From JAJNPS01 sp031378845 (GTDB taxonomy: Bacteria > Pseudomonadota > Alphaproteobacteria > Rhodobacterales > Rhodobacteraceae): DNA of 64,000 nucleotides. The translations under genes were made by a program, and so were the position numbers. Location: positions 190,719 to 254,718 of the forward strand of contig JANNES010000018.1 of NCBI GenBank assembly GCA_031378845.1, in the 5' to 3' direction. Within the stretch, counting starts at the first letter, position 1. Each line of letters starts with the position of its first letter. The notes below the pieces were generated by a model. It was not told the DNA's origin. It searched no databases and saw only the letters and a list, made by a program, of their open reading frames with translations. Positions 54,976-63,899 of the stretch are shown here, one piece after another.

Positions 54976-56310
54976 GTGACGTTGATCGAGGTAATTACTG
55001 GGGTAGGGGATGTCGCCCTTATCGTTGTGGTGTATATTCTGGCTCTGTCGATCATTATCGCCGTGCACGAATATGGCCACTACATCGTCGGGCGCTGGAC
55101 GGGCATCCATGCCGAGGTTTTCTCGCTGGGCTTTGGCAAGGTACTTGCCAGTCGGATGGACAAGCGTGGCACCAAGTGGCAGGTCGCCGCGATCCCGCTG
55201 GGCGGTTATGTGAAATTCATGGGTGATGCGGATGCCTCATCGGTGCAGGCGGGCGCATTGGACGGATACAGCGTTCAGGAGCGGCGCCGCACGATGGCTG
55301 GTGCCCCCCTCTGGGCGCGGTCTCTGACGGTGGCGGCGGGACCGGTTGCCAACTTCATCCTCGGGTTCTTGATCTTTGCAGCGTTCCTGATGGTCGTGGG
55401 GGTGCCTGCCGAGACACCCAGCGTCCGTGCGGTGCAGCAAACCAATTACGAAGGCCCGGGCCTGCAACCCGGCGACCGCATCCTTGCAATGGCCGGGATC
55501 GAGACGCCGACAAGCGACGCCTATGGCAAGGCGCTCGACAATCTGCCCAGAACGCCAACGATCGACTGGACGATCGAACGCGCGGGGACGCGTCTGGTCA
55601 TCAATGCGCCGCATCCTTCGCCCGCAATGGTTGGTGACCTGCATCCGAAATCCGCAGCAGGCGATGCCGGGCTGCGCAAGGATGACATCATTCTTGCAGC
55701 GAACGGAAAGCCCGTCGCCACGTTCGGCGAACTGCCGGACATCGTGAAATCCACGAATGGCAAGCCGATTACCCTGAAAGTCTGGCGTGACGGAGAGGTT
55801 TTCGAGGCCACGATGACGCCGCGCCAGCGCGATCTGCCGAAAGAAGGAGGCGGATTTGAAACGCGTTGGCTGGTCGGATTGTCCAGCGCGCCCCTGCTCG
55901 ATCTGCAAACCCGGACCCCGGGTCTGTGGGAAACGGTCACAATTGCTGCCGATCAGACCTGGTCGACGCTGGTAATGGCCCTGTCGGGCCTGCAGCACAT
56001 GATGTCGGGCCTTATCAGCACCTGCAATCTGTCGGGCCCCATCGGCATGGCAGAACAGATTGGGGATGCGGCACTTGCCGGCCCCGAAAAGTTCTTTCTG
56101 ACGTTGGCGGCATTGTCCCTGGGCATCGGGCTGTTGAACCTCTTTCCGATTCCCATGCTGGATGGCGGGCATCTCGTTTTTCATGCCTATGAGGCGATTA
56201 CCCGCCGCCCGCCCAATGAAAAAGCGCTGCGCGTCCTGATGTCCGTTGGCGTGACGCTTTTGCTTGCGCTCATGCTCTTTGCGACTTCAAACGACCTGTT
56301 CTGTGTGTGA
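54976..56310 (+). CDS. rseP: Intramembrane zinc metalloprotease RseP
   Basis: RseP is a site-2 protease that cuts membrane-bound anti-sigma factors and leftover signal peptides. The 444-residue protein has the zinc motif HEYGH (31-35) in the first helix, two PDZ-like segments (about 145-320, the second with AGDAGLRKDDIILAANGKPV), and the second active-site motif FPIPMLDGGHL near the C-terminus. The start is GTG at 54976 behind AGGGG. A terminator follows, separating it from the small-protein gene and bamA. Confidence 0.94.
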   Translation: MTLIEVITGVGDVALIVVVYILALSIIIAVHEYGHYIVGRWTGIHAEVFSLGFGKVLASRMDKRGTKWQVAAIPLGGYVKFMGDADASSVQAGALDGYSVQERRRTMAGAPLWARSLTVAAGPVANFILGFLIFAAFLMVVGVPAETPSVRAVQQTNYEGPGLQPGDRILAMAGIETPTSDAYGKALDNLPRTPTIDWTIERAGTRLVINAPHPSPAMVGDLHPKSAAGDAGLRKDDIILAANGKPVATFGELPDIVKSTNGKPITLKVWRDGEVFEATMTPRQRDLPKEGGGFETRWLVGLSSAPLLDLQTRTPGLWETVTIAADQTWSTLVMALSGLQHMMSGLISTCNLSGPIGMAEQIGDAALAGPEKFFLTLAALSLGIGLLNLFPIPMLDGGHLVFHAYEAITRRPPNEKALRVLMSVGVTLLLALMLFATSNDLFCV

Positions 56311-56332
56311 CGCCGCCCCCGCTTACGGTCGG

Positions 56333-56358
56333 GGCGCCACACTGGCGCCTTAATTTTA
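56333..56358 (+). terminator. Terminator after rseP
   Basis: GGCGCCA-CAC-TGGCGCC (56333-56349) is a perfect 7-bp stem followed by TTAATTTTA. It lies 23 nt after the rseP stop. It marks the end of the pyrH/frr-to-rseP transcription unit, at least in part. Confidence 0.75.
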
Positions 56359-56395
56359 TGCGTACGATTAAGCTTCCACGCTTCGGAGGTGTGCC

Positions 56396-56533
56396 ATGCA
56401 GACTGTCAAGAACGGCTATCGCGGCCTGTCGCTGCTGGTGGGCCTGAACTGGGATCGCATCTTTGTCAGCTTTACCGTCGTCGCTGGGCTGCTCGCAGGT
56501 GCTTTTCTTGGCCAGACGCTGGTTCAGCTCTGA
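56396..56533 (+). CDS. Small single-helix membrane protein (45 residues)
   Basis: The ATG at 56396 follows a perfect GGAGGT (56385-56390) by 5 nt and opens a 45-codon frame ending in TGA at 56531-56533. The product starts MQTVKNGYRGLSLLVGLNWDR and continues into one hydrophobic helix (IFVSFTVVAGLLAGAFLG). The NG-GLN-WDR pattern before a single helix is something I recall from short Rhodobacterales proteins, but no function is known to me. It stands alone between the rseP terminator and bamA. Confidence 0.75.
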   Translation: MQTVKNGYRGLSLLVGLNWDRIFVSFTVVAGLLAGAFLGQTLVQL

Positions 56534-56550
56534 ATCGGTTTTCCCCAGAC

Positions 56551-56559
56551 TTATCCACA
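56551..56559 (+). promoter_or_regulatory. Perfect DnaA box upstream of bamA
   Basis: TTATCCACA is an exact match to the DnaA-box consensus. A weaker TTTTCCCCA stands just upstream at 56539-56547. They lie 101 nt before the bamA start, in the presumed promoter region. Confidence 0.45.
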
Positions 56560-56659
56560 AGATTTCGTTAGTCCTGCAAAGTTGACCGCAGCCTTTTGAC
56601 AAGGCTGGTCTTTCCCGATAGTCAGATTACAAGATAAATGACAGGGACGGGGCAGGGAA

Positions 56660-59005
56660 ATGGTGCGGAATTTGGGGTCCTTTGACAGGCGTCCTCTGGC
56701 AGGTCAGGCCCGTATCCGGCCCATCCTCTTGTCTCTTTTTCTTGGCACCGCAACTGCTTCGGGCGCGTTCTTCACGCCCGCGCACGCACAGGTTTTCGCA
56801 TTTTCAGCCGTGACGATCGAAGGAAATGAACGCGTAGATCAGTCGACGATCCTGTCCTATGCGGGAATCGCTCGGGGCCAGGAGGTTTCTGCGGCGCAGT
56901 TGAACGATGCCTATCAGCGTATCGTGAACTCGGGCTTGTTTGAGTCGGTCGAGCTTATGCCGCAGAGCGGCACGCTGGTCATTCGCGTGCAGGAATATCC
57001 GACCATCAACGTGATCAACTTTGAGGGCAACCGCCGCCTCAAGGACGAAGCGCTCGCAGAACTGATCCAGTCGCAGTCGCGCAGGGTCTATTCGCCTGCC
57101 ATGGCCGAATCGGATGCCGCCGCCATCGCCGAACTTTACCGCACGCGGGGCCGTTTGGCCGCAAGCGTGGAGCCAAAGATCATCCGTCGAGACGGCAATC
57201 GCGTCGACCTTGTCTTTGAGATCGGCGAAGGCAGGGTTGCGGAGGTGGAGCGTCTGTCATTTGTCGGCAACCGCGCCTTTTCGGACCGCCGTCTGCGACA
57301 AGTGCTGGAAACCAAGCAAGCGGGCCTGTTGCGGAACTTTATCCAGCGCGACAGCTTTATTGCCGAACGGCTGGACCTCGATAAACAGCTTTTGGTCGAT
57401 TTCTACCTGTCGCGTGGTTACGCCGATGTGCAGGTCACCGATGCCAGCGCCGATGTCGCGCGCGAACGCGATGCAACCTTTGTCACCGTCAGCATCCGCG
57501 AAGGGCAGATGTTCAAGATCGGCGAGGTCTCGACGTCATCAGAGGTCGAAGGTGTCGATGCCGACGAATTTGCTGCGGTTCAGCGCATCAGCACGGGTCA
57601 GACCTGGAGTCCGGGTCTGATCGACAATAACATCGCCCGGATGGAAAATCTGGCCTTGCGCAAAGGGCTGAATTTCATCCGGGTCGATCCGCGCGTGACG
57701 CGCGACGACCGCAACGGACGGCTGGACATAGAATTCGTGCTGGTGCGCGGCGAACGTGTGTTCGTGGAGCGGATCGACATCGAAGGCAATGCGACCACCC
57801 TTGATCAGGTTGTGCGCCGACAGTTCCGCTCGGTCGAAGGTGACCCTTTCAATCCGCGCGAAATCCGCCAGTCTGCTGAACGCATCCGCGCCTTGGGCTT
57901 TTTCAAGGATGCCAGCGTCGATGCCCAGCCCGGAACCAACCCCGATCAGGTCGTGGTCAATGTCGATGTCGAAGAACAGCCGACAGGCACGCTGAGCTTT
58001 GGTGTCAGCTACGGCGCCTCGCAAGGTGTCGGGCTGAACATCGGATTTTCCGAAACCAACTTTCTTGGCCGTGGTCAGGCGCTTGCCGTGAATATCTCAA
58101 GCGGTACGGACAACGCAAATACCTCGTTCAGCTTTACGGAACCGGCGTTTCTCGGGCGGGACTTGTCGTTTACGGTTGGTGGGTCTTATCGCACGACGAA
58201 CAATGACGATGCGTTCTATGACACCCGTAACCTTGGGTTTAACACCGGCATCGGGTTTCCGATCAGCGAGTTCGGCAGGCTCAGTCTGCGCTACCGGATC
58301 TCGCAAGACGAGATTTTCAATGTCTCGACCGACAGCTCCGCCATCCTCATCGCCGAAGGTGCACGCGGGGCGCTGCTGACCAGCGCGCTGGGATATACCT
58401 ACGAATATGATACGCGCATCAATGGCACCAACCCGCTTGGCGGTGTGCTTTTGCGGTTCTCGCAAGAGTTTGCCGGGATTGGCGGGGATACGAACTATAT
58501 CTCGACGACTGGCTTTGCGCTGGCAGAACGCCGTGTTCTGAACGAAGAAGTCACTCTGCGCGCGGTTTTCGAGGGCGGCGTGATCAGCACGCTGGGCGAC
58601 GAGCCGAGTGGCGTCAACGAACGCTTCTTTGGCAATGGCAAGATCCGTGGCTTTGAAGCCAACGGCATCGGCCCGCGGGACCTTACGGCTGTCAACGCGG
58701 ACGCTCTTGGCGGCAACGTTTTCGCTGTGGCGCGCTTTGAGGCCGATTTTCCGTTGGGGCTGCCGGAAGAGTACGGCATCACGGCTGGTGCGTTCTTTGA
58801 CGTGGGCTCGGTTTGGAGCTTGGACAACATCGCCGGAACCGGTGGATCGGTCGACGACAGCATGAACCTGCGATCGTCGGTCGGGGTGTCTGTGTTCTGG
58901 ACCACACCTATCGGGCCCCTGCGGTTCAACTTTTCCAAGGCACTCATCAAAGAAGATTATGACAAAGAGCAGAACTTCGATCTGACGATCTCGACCAAGT
59001 TCTGA
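56660..59005 (+). CDS. bamA: Outer membrane protein assembly factor BamA
   Basis: BamA is the central subunit that folds beta-barrel proteins into the outer membrane. The 781-residue protein has a long signal peptide (cleavage after PAHA, about residue 43), five POTRA domains (about 45-430, starting VFAFSAVTIEGNERVDQSTIL), and a 16-strand barrel. The barrel includes the lid-loop RGF motif in KIRGFEANG and the terminal Phe (ISTKF). It sits between rseP and ompH, the conserved envelope order. Its stop overlaps the ompH start (TGATG). Confidence 0.96.
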   Translation: MVRNLGSFDRRPLAGQARIRPILLSLFLGTATASGAFFTPAHAQVFAFSAVTIEGNERVDQSTILSYAGIARGQEVSAAQLNDAYQRIVNSGLFESVELMPQSGTLVIRVQEYPTINVINFEGNRRLKDEALAELIQSQSRRVYSPAMAESDAAAIAELYRTRGRLAASVEPKIIRRDGNRVDLVFEIGEGRVAEVERLSFVGNRAFSDRRLRQVLETKQAGLLRNFIQRDSFIAERLDLDKQLLVDFYLSRGYADVQVTDASADVARERDATFVTVSIREGQMFKIGEVSTSSEVEGVDADEFAAVQRISTGQTWSPGLIDNNIARMENLALRKGLNFIRVDPRVTRDDRNGRLDIEFVLVRGERVFVERIDIEGNATTLDQVVRRQFRSVEGDPFNPREIRQSAERIRALGFFKDASVDAQPGTNPDQVVVNVDVEEQPTGTLSFGVSYGASQGVGLNIGFSETNFLGRGQALAVNISSGTDNANTSFSFTEPAFLGRDLSFTVGGSYRTTNNDDAFYDTRNLGFNTGIGFPISEFGRLSLRYRISQDEIFNVSTDSSAILIAEGARGALLTSALGYTYEYDTRINGTNPLGGVLLRFSQEFAGIGGDTNYISTTGFALAERRVLNEEVTLRAVFEGGVISTLGDEPSGVNERFFGNGKIRGFEANGIGPRDLTAVNADALGGNVFAVARFEADFPLGLPEEYGITAGAFFDVGSVWSLDNIAGTGGSVDDSMNLRSSVGVSVFWTTPIGPLRFNFSKALIKEDYDKEQNFDLTISTKF

Positions 59006-59574
59006 TGCGCAAGGCGGGCTATGTCGTGGCAATGCTGCTGGCCTTGGCGGGGTCCGCCGGGGCGCAGGAATCAGCGCCGGTCGCACCCGCCGCGCCTCCG
59101 GTCGTCACGCTGGATCAGGACCGCCTATTTTTGGAAACTGCCTTTGGCAAGGCTGCTGCCGCGCGCTCTGCGGCCGATGAAGAGGCGCTGCTGGCCGAGA
59201 ACCGCGAAATATTTGCGGCTCTTGAGGCTGAGGAGAAAGATCTGACCGCGCGTCGTGCGGAAACCCCGGCGGCCGAATTTTCCGCTCTGGCGGCGACGTT
59301 TGACACCAAAGCCGAAGGCATCCGCGCGGCACAAGACGCCAAGGGGCTGGAGATCGCGCGTCAGCGCAAAGACGACCAGCGCAAGTTTTATGATGTCGCA
59401 CTTCCGATCCTGGCAGAGCTGATGACCGAACTCGGGGCGGTCGCGATCTTGGACAAACAGGCCGTCATCTTGTCCTATGACAAGATCGACATGACGGATC
59501 GCGCCATCGCCCGCGTCGATGCGGTCCTTGGCGACGGCACCACGCCGCTGCCGGCACCACCGCAAACGCCTTGA
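59005..59574 (+). CDS. OmpH/Skp-family periplasmic chaperone
   Basis: This 189-residue secreted protein has a signal peptide (cleavage after AGA, about residue 20). The OmpH domain is mostly helix and rich in Ala/Glu/Lys, flanked by VVTLDQDRLFLETAFG and VAILDKQAVILSYDKIDMTDRAIARVDA. It is expected to hold unfolded outer membrane proteins on the way to BamA. It is translationally coupled to bamA by a one-base stop/start overlap. Confidence 0.88.
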   Translation: MRKAGYVVAMLLALAGSAGAQESAPVAPAAPPVVTLDQDRLFLETAFGKAAAARSAADEEALLAENREIFAALEAEEKDLTARRAETPAAEFSALAATFDTKAEGIRAAQDAKGLEIARQRKDDQRKFYDVALPILAELMTELGAVAILDKQAVILSYDKIDMTDRAIARVDAVLGDGTTPLPAPPQTP

Positions 59575-59693
59575 CCACGTCCGGTGCGACGCGCCGCCTT
59601 GCCCCGACCGGAGCGACTTGCTAGCAAGGTCTAAACAAGGTCGCGGTCCCGTCATCAAGACGACCAACCGCAGTGGCGCGACAGGAGACGCGA

Positions 59694-60161
59694 ATGAACA
59701 AGATCGACTCCCCTGTGCAGCATGCCGATCTTGACTTGATCCAACGTATCATCCCGCACCGTTATCCGTTCTTGCTGATCGACAAGGTGCGCGACATCCT
59801 TGTGAACCAGTCCTGTATCGGCATCAAATGCATCACCCTTAACGAGCCGCAGTTTCAGGGCCACTTTCCGGGCATGCCGATCTTTCCCGGTGTGATGATC
59901 ATCGAGGCGATGGCGCAAACCTCAGGCGTCCTTGTTGGGCTTTCGATGGATCTGGTCGACAAGAACGCGAAAGTCTTTTTCATGGGCGTCGATGGGGTCA
60001 AGTTTCGTCGCAAAGTGGTGCCCGGTGATGTGCTGGAGCTTCATGTCCGGGCTTTGCGCGGAGGTGGCCGTGTCTGGAAATTCGAGGGTCTTGCAAAAGT
60101 CGATGGCGAGCTTGCCTGCGAGGCGACCTTCATGGCGATGTTCGATGTGCCCAAGGCATGA
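59694..60161 (+). CDS. fabZ: 3-hydroxyacyl-[acyl-carrier-protein] dehydratase FabZ
   Basis: FabZ dehydrates 3-hydroxyacyl-ACP in fatty acid synthesis and competes with LpxA for 3-hydroxyacyl-ACP. The 155-residue hotdog-fold protein has HFPGMPIFPGVMIIEAMAQ with catalytic His57 and Glu71. The ATG at 59694 follows AGGAGA; an ATG seven codons upstream lies before that site and is rejected. It overlaps lpxA by 4 nt. Confidence 0.96.
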   Translation: MNKIDSPVQHADLDLIQRIIPHRYPFLLIDKVRDILVNQSCIGIKCITLNEPQFQGHFPGMPIFPGVMIIEAMAQTSGVLVGLSMDLVDKNAKVFFMGVDGVKFRRKVVPGDVLELHVRALRGGGRVWKFEGLAKVDGELACEATFMAMFDVPKA

Positions 60162-60964
60162 CGATTGACCCGACAGCAAATGTCCACGCTGCAGCCATCG
60201 TTGAGCCCGGCGCGGTCGTGGGACCCGGCTGCAACATCGGGCCGTTTGCGCTGATCGGGTCCGAGGTCAAGCTTGGCGCTGGTGTTACGGTCAAATCTCA
60301 TGCGGTTGTCACCGGCTGGACCGAGATCGGCGACGAGACGGTGATCTTTCCCTTTGCGACCGTCGGCGAAGTGCCACAGGATCTAAAGTTCCGGGGTGAG
60401 CGCACGCGTCTCAGTGTTGGCGCACGCTGCCGCATCCGCGAGGGTGCCACGCTCAACACCGGCACCGAAGGCGGCGGCGGGATTACCCGCGTCGGCGATG
60501 ATTGCTTGATCATGACCGGCGCGCATGTGGGCCATGATGCGCAGATCGGCAACCGCGTAATCTTGGTCAATCACGTCGCCATCGCTGGCCACTGCGTGCT
60601 GGGCGACGATGTCATCGTGGGCGGCCTGTCTGGCGTCCATCAATGGGTGCGCATCGGACAAGGCGCAATCGTCGGGGCCGTCACGATGGTGACAAATGAC
60701 GTGCTGCCCTACGGATTGGTGCAGGGCCCACGCGGCGAACTGGACGGGCTGAACCTTGTCGGGCTGAAGCGCCGGGGGGTGGAGCGCGCCGACATCACGG
60801 CCCTGCGCGCTGCGTATCAGATGCTGGCACAAGGTGATGGCACGTTTCTTGATCGCGCCCGCCGCTTGTCAGAAGAGACCGACAGCATTTATGTCCGCGA
60901 GATGGCTGATTTTGTCTTGCAGGCCTCCGACCGCAGTTTCTTGACACCCAAGGGGGCAAAGTGA
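60158..60964 (+). CDS. lpxA: UDP-N-acetylglucosamine O-acyltransferase
   Basis: LpxA performs the first step of lipid A synthesis, acylating UDP-GlcNAc from 3-hydroxyacyl-ACP. The 268-residue protein is a left-handed beta-helix of hexapeptide repeats, with the catalytic His in GAHVGHDAQIG (His126) and the HVAIAGHC repeat. A C-terminal helical domain follows. It is coupled to fabZ and lpxI by 4-nt overlaps. Confidence 0.96.
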   Translation: MTIDPTANVHAAAIVEPGAVVGPGCNIGPFALIGSEVKLGAGVTVKSHAVVTGWTEIGDETVIFPFATVGEVPQDLKFRGERTRLSVGARCRIREGATLNTGTEGGGGITRVGDDCLIMTGAHVGHDAQIGNRVILVNHVAIAGHCVLGDDVIVGGLSGVHQWVRIGQGAIVGAVTMVTNDVLPYGLVQGPRGELDGLNLVGLKRRGVERADITALRAAYQMLAQGDGTFLDRARRLSEETDSIYVREMADFVLQASDRSFLTPKGAK

Positions 60965-61779
60965 CGCCGCCGCCGCCGCGCAGGGCCATGATTGCCGGGC
61001 GGGGCGGTCTGCCTGCAGCGCTGCTCGCGGCCTTGTCTGACCGACCTTTTGTTGCGGTGATGGAGGGATTTTCCCCCGACGGACTGGTGCCTGACGTCAC
61101 GTTCCGGGTCGAGCGTCTGATCCCCTTTCTGGACCTGTTGGTGGATCAAGGCGTGACCGAAGTGGTCTTTGCCGGTGCGGTCCAGCGCCCGCGCCTTGAC
61201 CCTGCGATGTTCGATACGGCAACCGCGCAGATTGTGCCCCGCCTGATGCCGGCCCTGCAGGCAGGCGATGACGCGACATTGCGTGCGGTGATCGCCCTGT
61301 TCGAAGAGGCCGACCTGACCGTGCTGGGGGTGGCCGATCTTGCGCCGACATTGGTGCCGGGGGCAGGCATGATCACCGGCAATGCGACGCCGGTTGACGA
61401 ACGCGATGCGGCGCGAGCAGGCACTATCGTGGCCGCTTTGGGGGTCGTCGATGTCGGGCAGGGGGCTGTCGTGCAGCAGGGTTTGTGCCTCGGTGTTGAA
61501 ACGCTTGCGGGTACCGATGCGCTGCTGGCGTCGGTCGCCGCGTTGCCCGCGTCGTTGCGTCCCGACAGCGCGCAAGGTCGCGGCGTGTTCTACAAGGCTC
61601 CGAAACCCGGGCAGGATCCGCGCATTGACCTGCCGACGCTGGGACCTGCAACCGTGGCGCGGGTGGCCGAAGCGGGCCTGGGAGGTATTGCCTGGGCAGC
61701 AGGGGGTGTCATCTGCCTGGATATGCCCGCGATGCGGGCCGAGGCTGAGGCCCGGGGCCTGTTCCTGTGGGCGCGCTGA
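60961..61779 (+). CDS. lpxI: UDP-2,3-diacylglucosamine pyrophosphatase LpxI
   Basis: LpxI hydrolyses UDP-2,3-diacylglucosamine to lipid X and UMP. It is the alternative to LpxH found in alphaproteobacteria. The 272-residue protein has the DUF1009 pattern: MIAGRGGLPAALLAAL at the start, FAGAVQRPRLDP, the central domain, and the C-terminal GGIAWAAGGVICLDMPAM. The start is GTG, overlapping lpxA. The 3' end overlaps lpxB by 13 nt. Confidence 0.94.
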   Translation: MTPPPPRRAMIAGRGGLPAALLAALSDRPFVAVMEGFSPDGLVPDVTFRVERLIPFLDLLVDQGVTEVVFAGAVQRPRLDPAMFDTATAQIVPRLMPALQAGDDATLRAVIALFEEADLTVLGVADLAPTLVPGAGMITGNATPVDERDAARAGTIVAALGVVDVGQGAVVQQGLCLGVETLAGTDALLASVAALPASLRPDSAQGRGVFYKAPKPGQDPRIDLPTLGPATVARVAEAGLGGIAWAAGGVICLDMPAMRAEAEARGLFLWAR

Positions 61780-62951
61780 GACTTTTTCTGATCGCCGGAG
61801 AGTCTTCGGGCGATCGTCTCGGGGCGGCCCTGATGGCGGGGTTGACGTCCCTGCATCCCGGGCTAACGTTTTGCGGCATTGGCGGACCCTTGATGCAAGC
61901 CGAAGGACTGTCGAGCCTGTTCCCGATGGAAGAGCTGGCGGTGATGGGGATCGCCGAGGTGCTGCCACGGTATTTTGCGCTCAAGGCCCGCATTCGACAG
62001 GCCGCAGCGGCCTGCATCGACCAAACTCCTGCCGCCCTCATCACCATCGACAGCCCGGATTTCTGTCTGCGTGTCGCCGGGATCGTAAAGGCTGCGAACC
62101 CGGCATTTCGGACGATCCACTATGTTGCCCCCTCGGTCTGGGCGTGGCGTCCCGGTCGCGCCGACAAGATGGCCAAGGTCATCGACCATGTTCTGGCGCT
62201 GTTACCGTTTGAGCCGCCCTACATGACGGCCGCCGGGATGACCTGCGATTTCGTGGGCCACCCGGTCGTGGCCGAGCCCGTTGCGACAAAGGCCGAGGCG
62301 TTGGCGTTTCGGACCGCGCATGGGATCGCGCCCGAAGCCCCCTTGGTTGCAGCGCTGCCCGGATCGCGACAAAGCGAAATCTCGCGCCTGATCCGGCCGT
62401 TTGGCCAGACCTTGCAGCGGGTTGCGCAGCAGATGTCGGGGCTGCGGGTGGTTCTGCCGACGCCCGCGCATCTTGCGGGCACCGTAAGGGCCGCCGTTCA
62501 GCAGCTTGACTGGCCAGGTGCGCCGGTCGTCCTGGTGGCACCGGATGTTGCGACCCGCACCGCTGCCTTTGCAGCCGCCGATGCCGCACTTGCCGCATCC
62601 GGCACGGTGTCGCTGGAGCTTGCGGCACAATCCTGTCCGATGGTCATCGCCTATGTCATGTCCCCCCTGTCGCTCTGGCTGATGCGGCGCATGATCAAGA
62701 TCGACACGGTCACGCTGGTCAATCTGGTCTCCGACACGCGCATGGTGCCGGAATTCATCGGCAACGAGTGCCGCCCTGAGCGGATTGCCCCGGTTCTGTG
62801 CGACCTGATGACCAACGGTCGTGACAGCCAGAGTGCCGCGATGCATCTGACACTGCAGCGGTTGGGCAAGGGAGGCGAGCCGCCTGGTCTGCGCGCCGCG
62901 CGATCGGTGCTGGCCAAGCTGTCAGAGGGTCGTCGCCAAAATGACGGCTGA
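61767..62951 (+). CDS. lpxB: Lipid-A-disaccharide synthase
   Basis: LpxB condenses lipid X with UDP-2,3-diacylglucosamine to form the lipid A disaccharide. The 394-residue GT-B enzyme has LFLIAGESSGDRLGAALMAGL, FCGIGGPLMQAEGL, the VAPSVWAWRPGRA block and LPGSRQSEISRL. The start is GTG at 61767, inside lpxI. Its 3' end overlaps the next gene by 11 nt, so the lpx run continues into it. Confidence 0.95.
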   Translation: MGALRLFLIAGESSGDRLGAALMAGLTSLHPGLTFCGIGGPLMQAEGLSSLFPMEELAVMGIAEVLPRYFALKARIRQAAAACIDQTPAALITIDSPDFCLRVAGIVKAANPAFRTIHYVAPSVWAWRPGRADKMAKVIDHVLALLPFEPPYMTAAGMTCDFVGHPVVAEPVATKAEALAFRTAHGIAPEAPLVAALPGSRQSEISRLIRPFGQTLQRVAQQMSGLRVVLPTPAHLAGTVRAAVQQLDWPGAPVVLVAPDVATRTAAFAAADAALAASGTVSLELAAQSCPMVIAYVMSPLSLWLMRRMIKIDTVTLVNLVSDTRMVPEFIGNECRPERIAPVLCDLMTNGRDSQSAAMHLTLQRLGKGGEPPGLRAARSVLAKLSEGRRQNDG

Positions 62952-63732
62952 ATTCGAGACGCTGTTCGAGGGACATCTTTTAAAGGCTTCGGTCTTTTGG
63001 CCCGAGATACCTTCGGGTCGCCTGCTCATCACTTTTCGGCACCGCATTCCCGATCCGGGCGTCTATGATGCGCCCAAGCCGAGCCTGCGTTTTCTGCGGG
63101 CCGGATGGGCGCATCTGCAGATCCAGTCCCGGTTCAACGACTGGTATGTCAATGCCGATACTACGGCACTTTGCGCCGCTCTTGTCCCCTTTGCGGCCGG
63201 GTTCGATCATCGCACCGGCATCGGCTTTTCCATGGGAGCGTACGGTGCGCTGCGCCTGTCTGGCGCGTTGTCGATGAGCGACATGATCGCGATCTCGCCG
63301 CAGGTATCGATCGCCCCTGATGTCGTCCCGTTTGATCGCCGCTTCAGGGCAGACGCAAAGGGCTTTGACGCGGCCTTGGGCGATCTTGCAGTCCACGCGT
63401 GCAAGTCGCTGCAAGGCGTTGTCATCTTTGACCCCTTTCGCCCGCTGGATCGCCAGAATGCCGAAATGATTGGCGACATCCTGCCTCAGCTGGCACTTTG
63501 TCGATTTGGTTTTGGGGGCCATCCTGCCATGGGTGTTGTGCGCGAAACGGTTGGTTTCGGCGCGCTGCAGACTTTGGCCTTGCGCCAGAAACTGACCCGT
63601 GTCGCTGTGCTGGCCTTGCACCGCGATAACCGTGCCGTCGCCACATCTTGGTGGAGCGCGTTGGCCAAGCACGCAGAAAAGACGGGTCGCGCCGCCTTGG
63701 CCCGTCGTGCACGTGCGAAAGCCAGAGCTTGA
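62941..63732 (+). CDS. Alpha/beta-hydrolase-like protein downstream of lpxB
   Basis: This 263-residue protein has no named function that I recognise. It contains a canonical nucleophile elbow GFSMGAYGAL (Ser97), preceded by RLLITF and followed by MIAISPQ. The overall order (LLxTF - W.HL.I - DWY - FDH - elbow - strand with P) parallels the gene at 20606-21553, which lacks the Ser. It lies in the cytoplasm by prediction. It is translationally coupled to lpxB, but a lipid A role is only suggested by position. Confidence 0.65.
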   Translation: MTAEFETLFEGHLLKASVFWPEIPSGRLLITFRHRIPDPGVYDAPKPSLRFLRAGWAHLQIQSRFNDWYVNADTTALCAALVPFAAGFDHRTGIGFSMGAYGALRLSGALSMSDMIAISPQVSIAPDVVPFDRRFRADAKGFDAALGDLAVHACKSLQGVVIFDPFRPLDRQNAEMIGDILPQLALCRFGFGGHPAMGVVRETVGFGALQTLALRQKLTRVAVLALHRDNRAVATSWWSALAKHAEKTGRAALARRARAKARA

Positions 63733-63861
63733 CACGTTTTCGCGCCCTTCGCGACCAGAGCAGAATTGTCTGTAACGTATCCCGGCTGCAATTATGGCTT
63801 TTGGCGGACAGAAATTCCCGACCATGTGCCCGCGTCGTTCATACCGGCGACAGATCCTAAC

Positions 63862-63893
63862 TGGACCTGCACCGGTATCGTTCCGGTCAGGTG
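63862..63893. mobile_element. Candidate terminal inverted repeat of an IS3-family element
   Basis: The stretch starting TGGACCTGCACCGGTATCG lies 38 nt outside the transposase stop. It begins with TG, as expected for IS3-family ends. The other end is outside the window, so the boundary and target duplication cannot be confirmed. Confidence 0.4.
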
Positions 63894-63899
63894 CTCATG

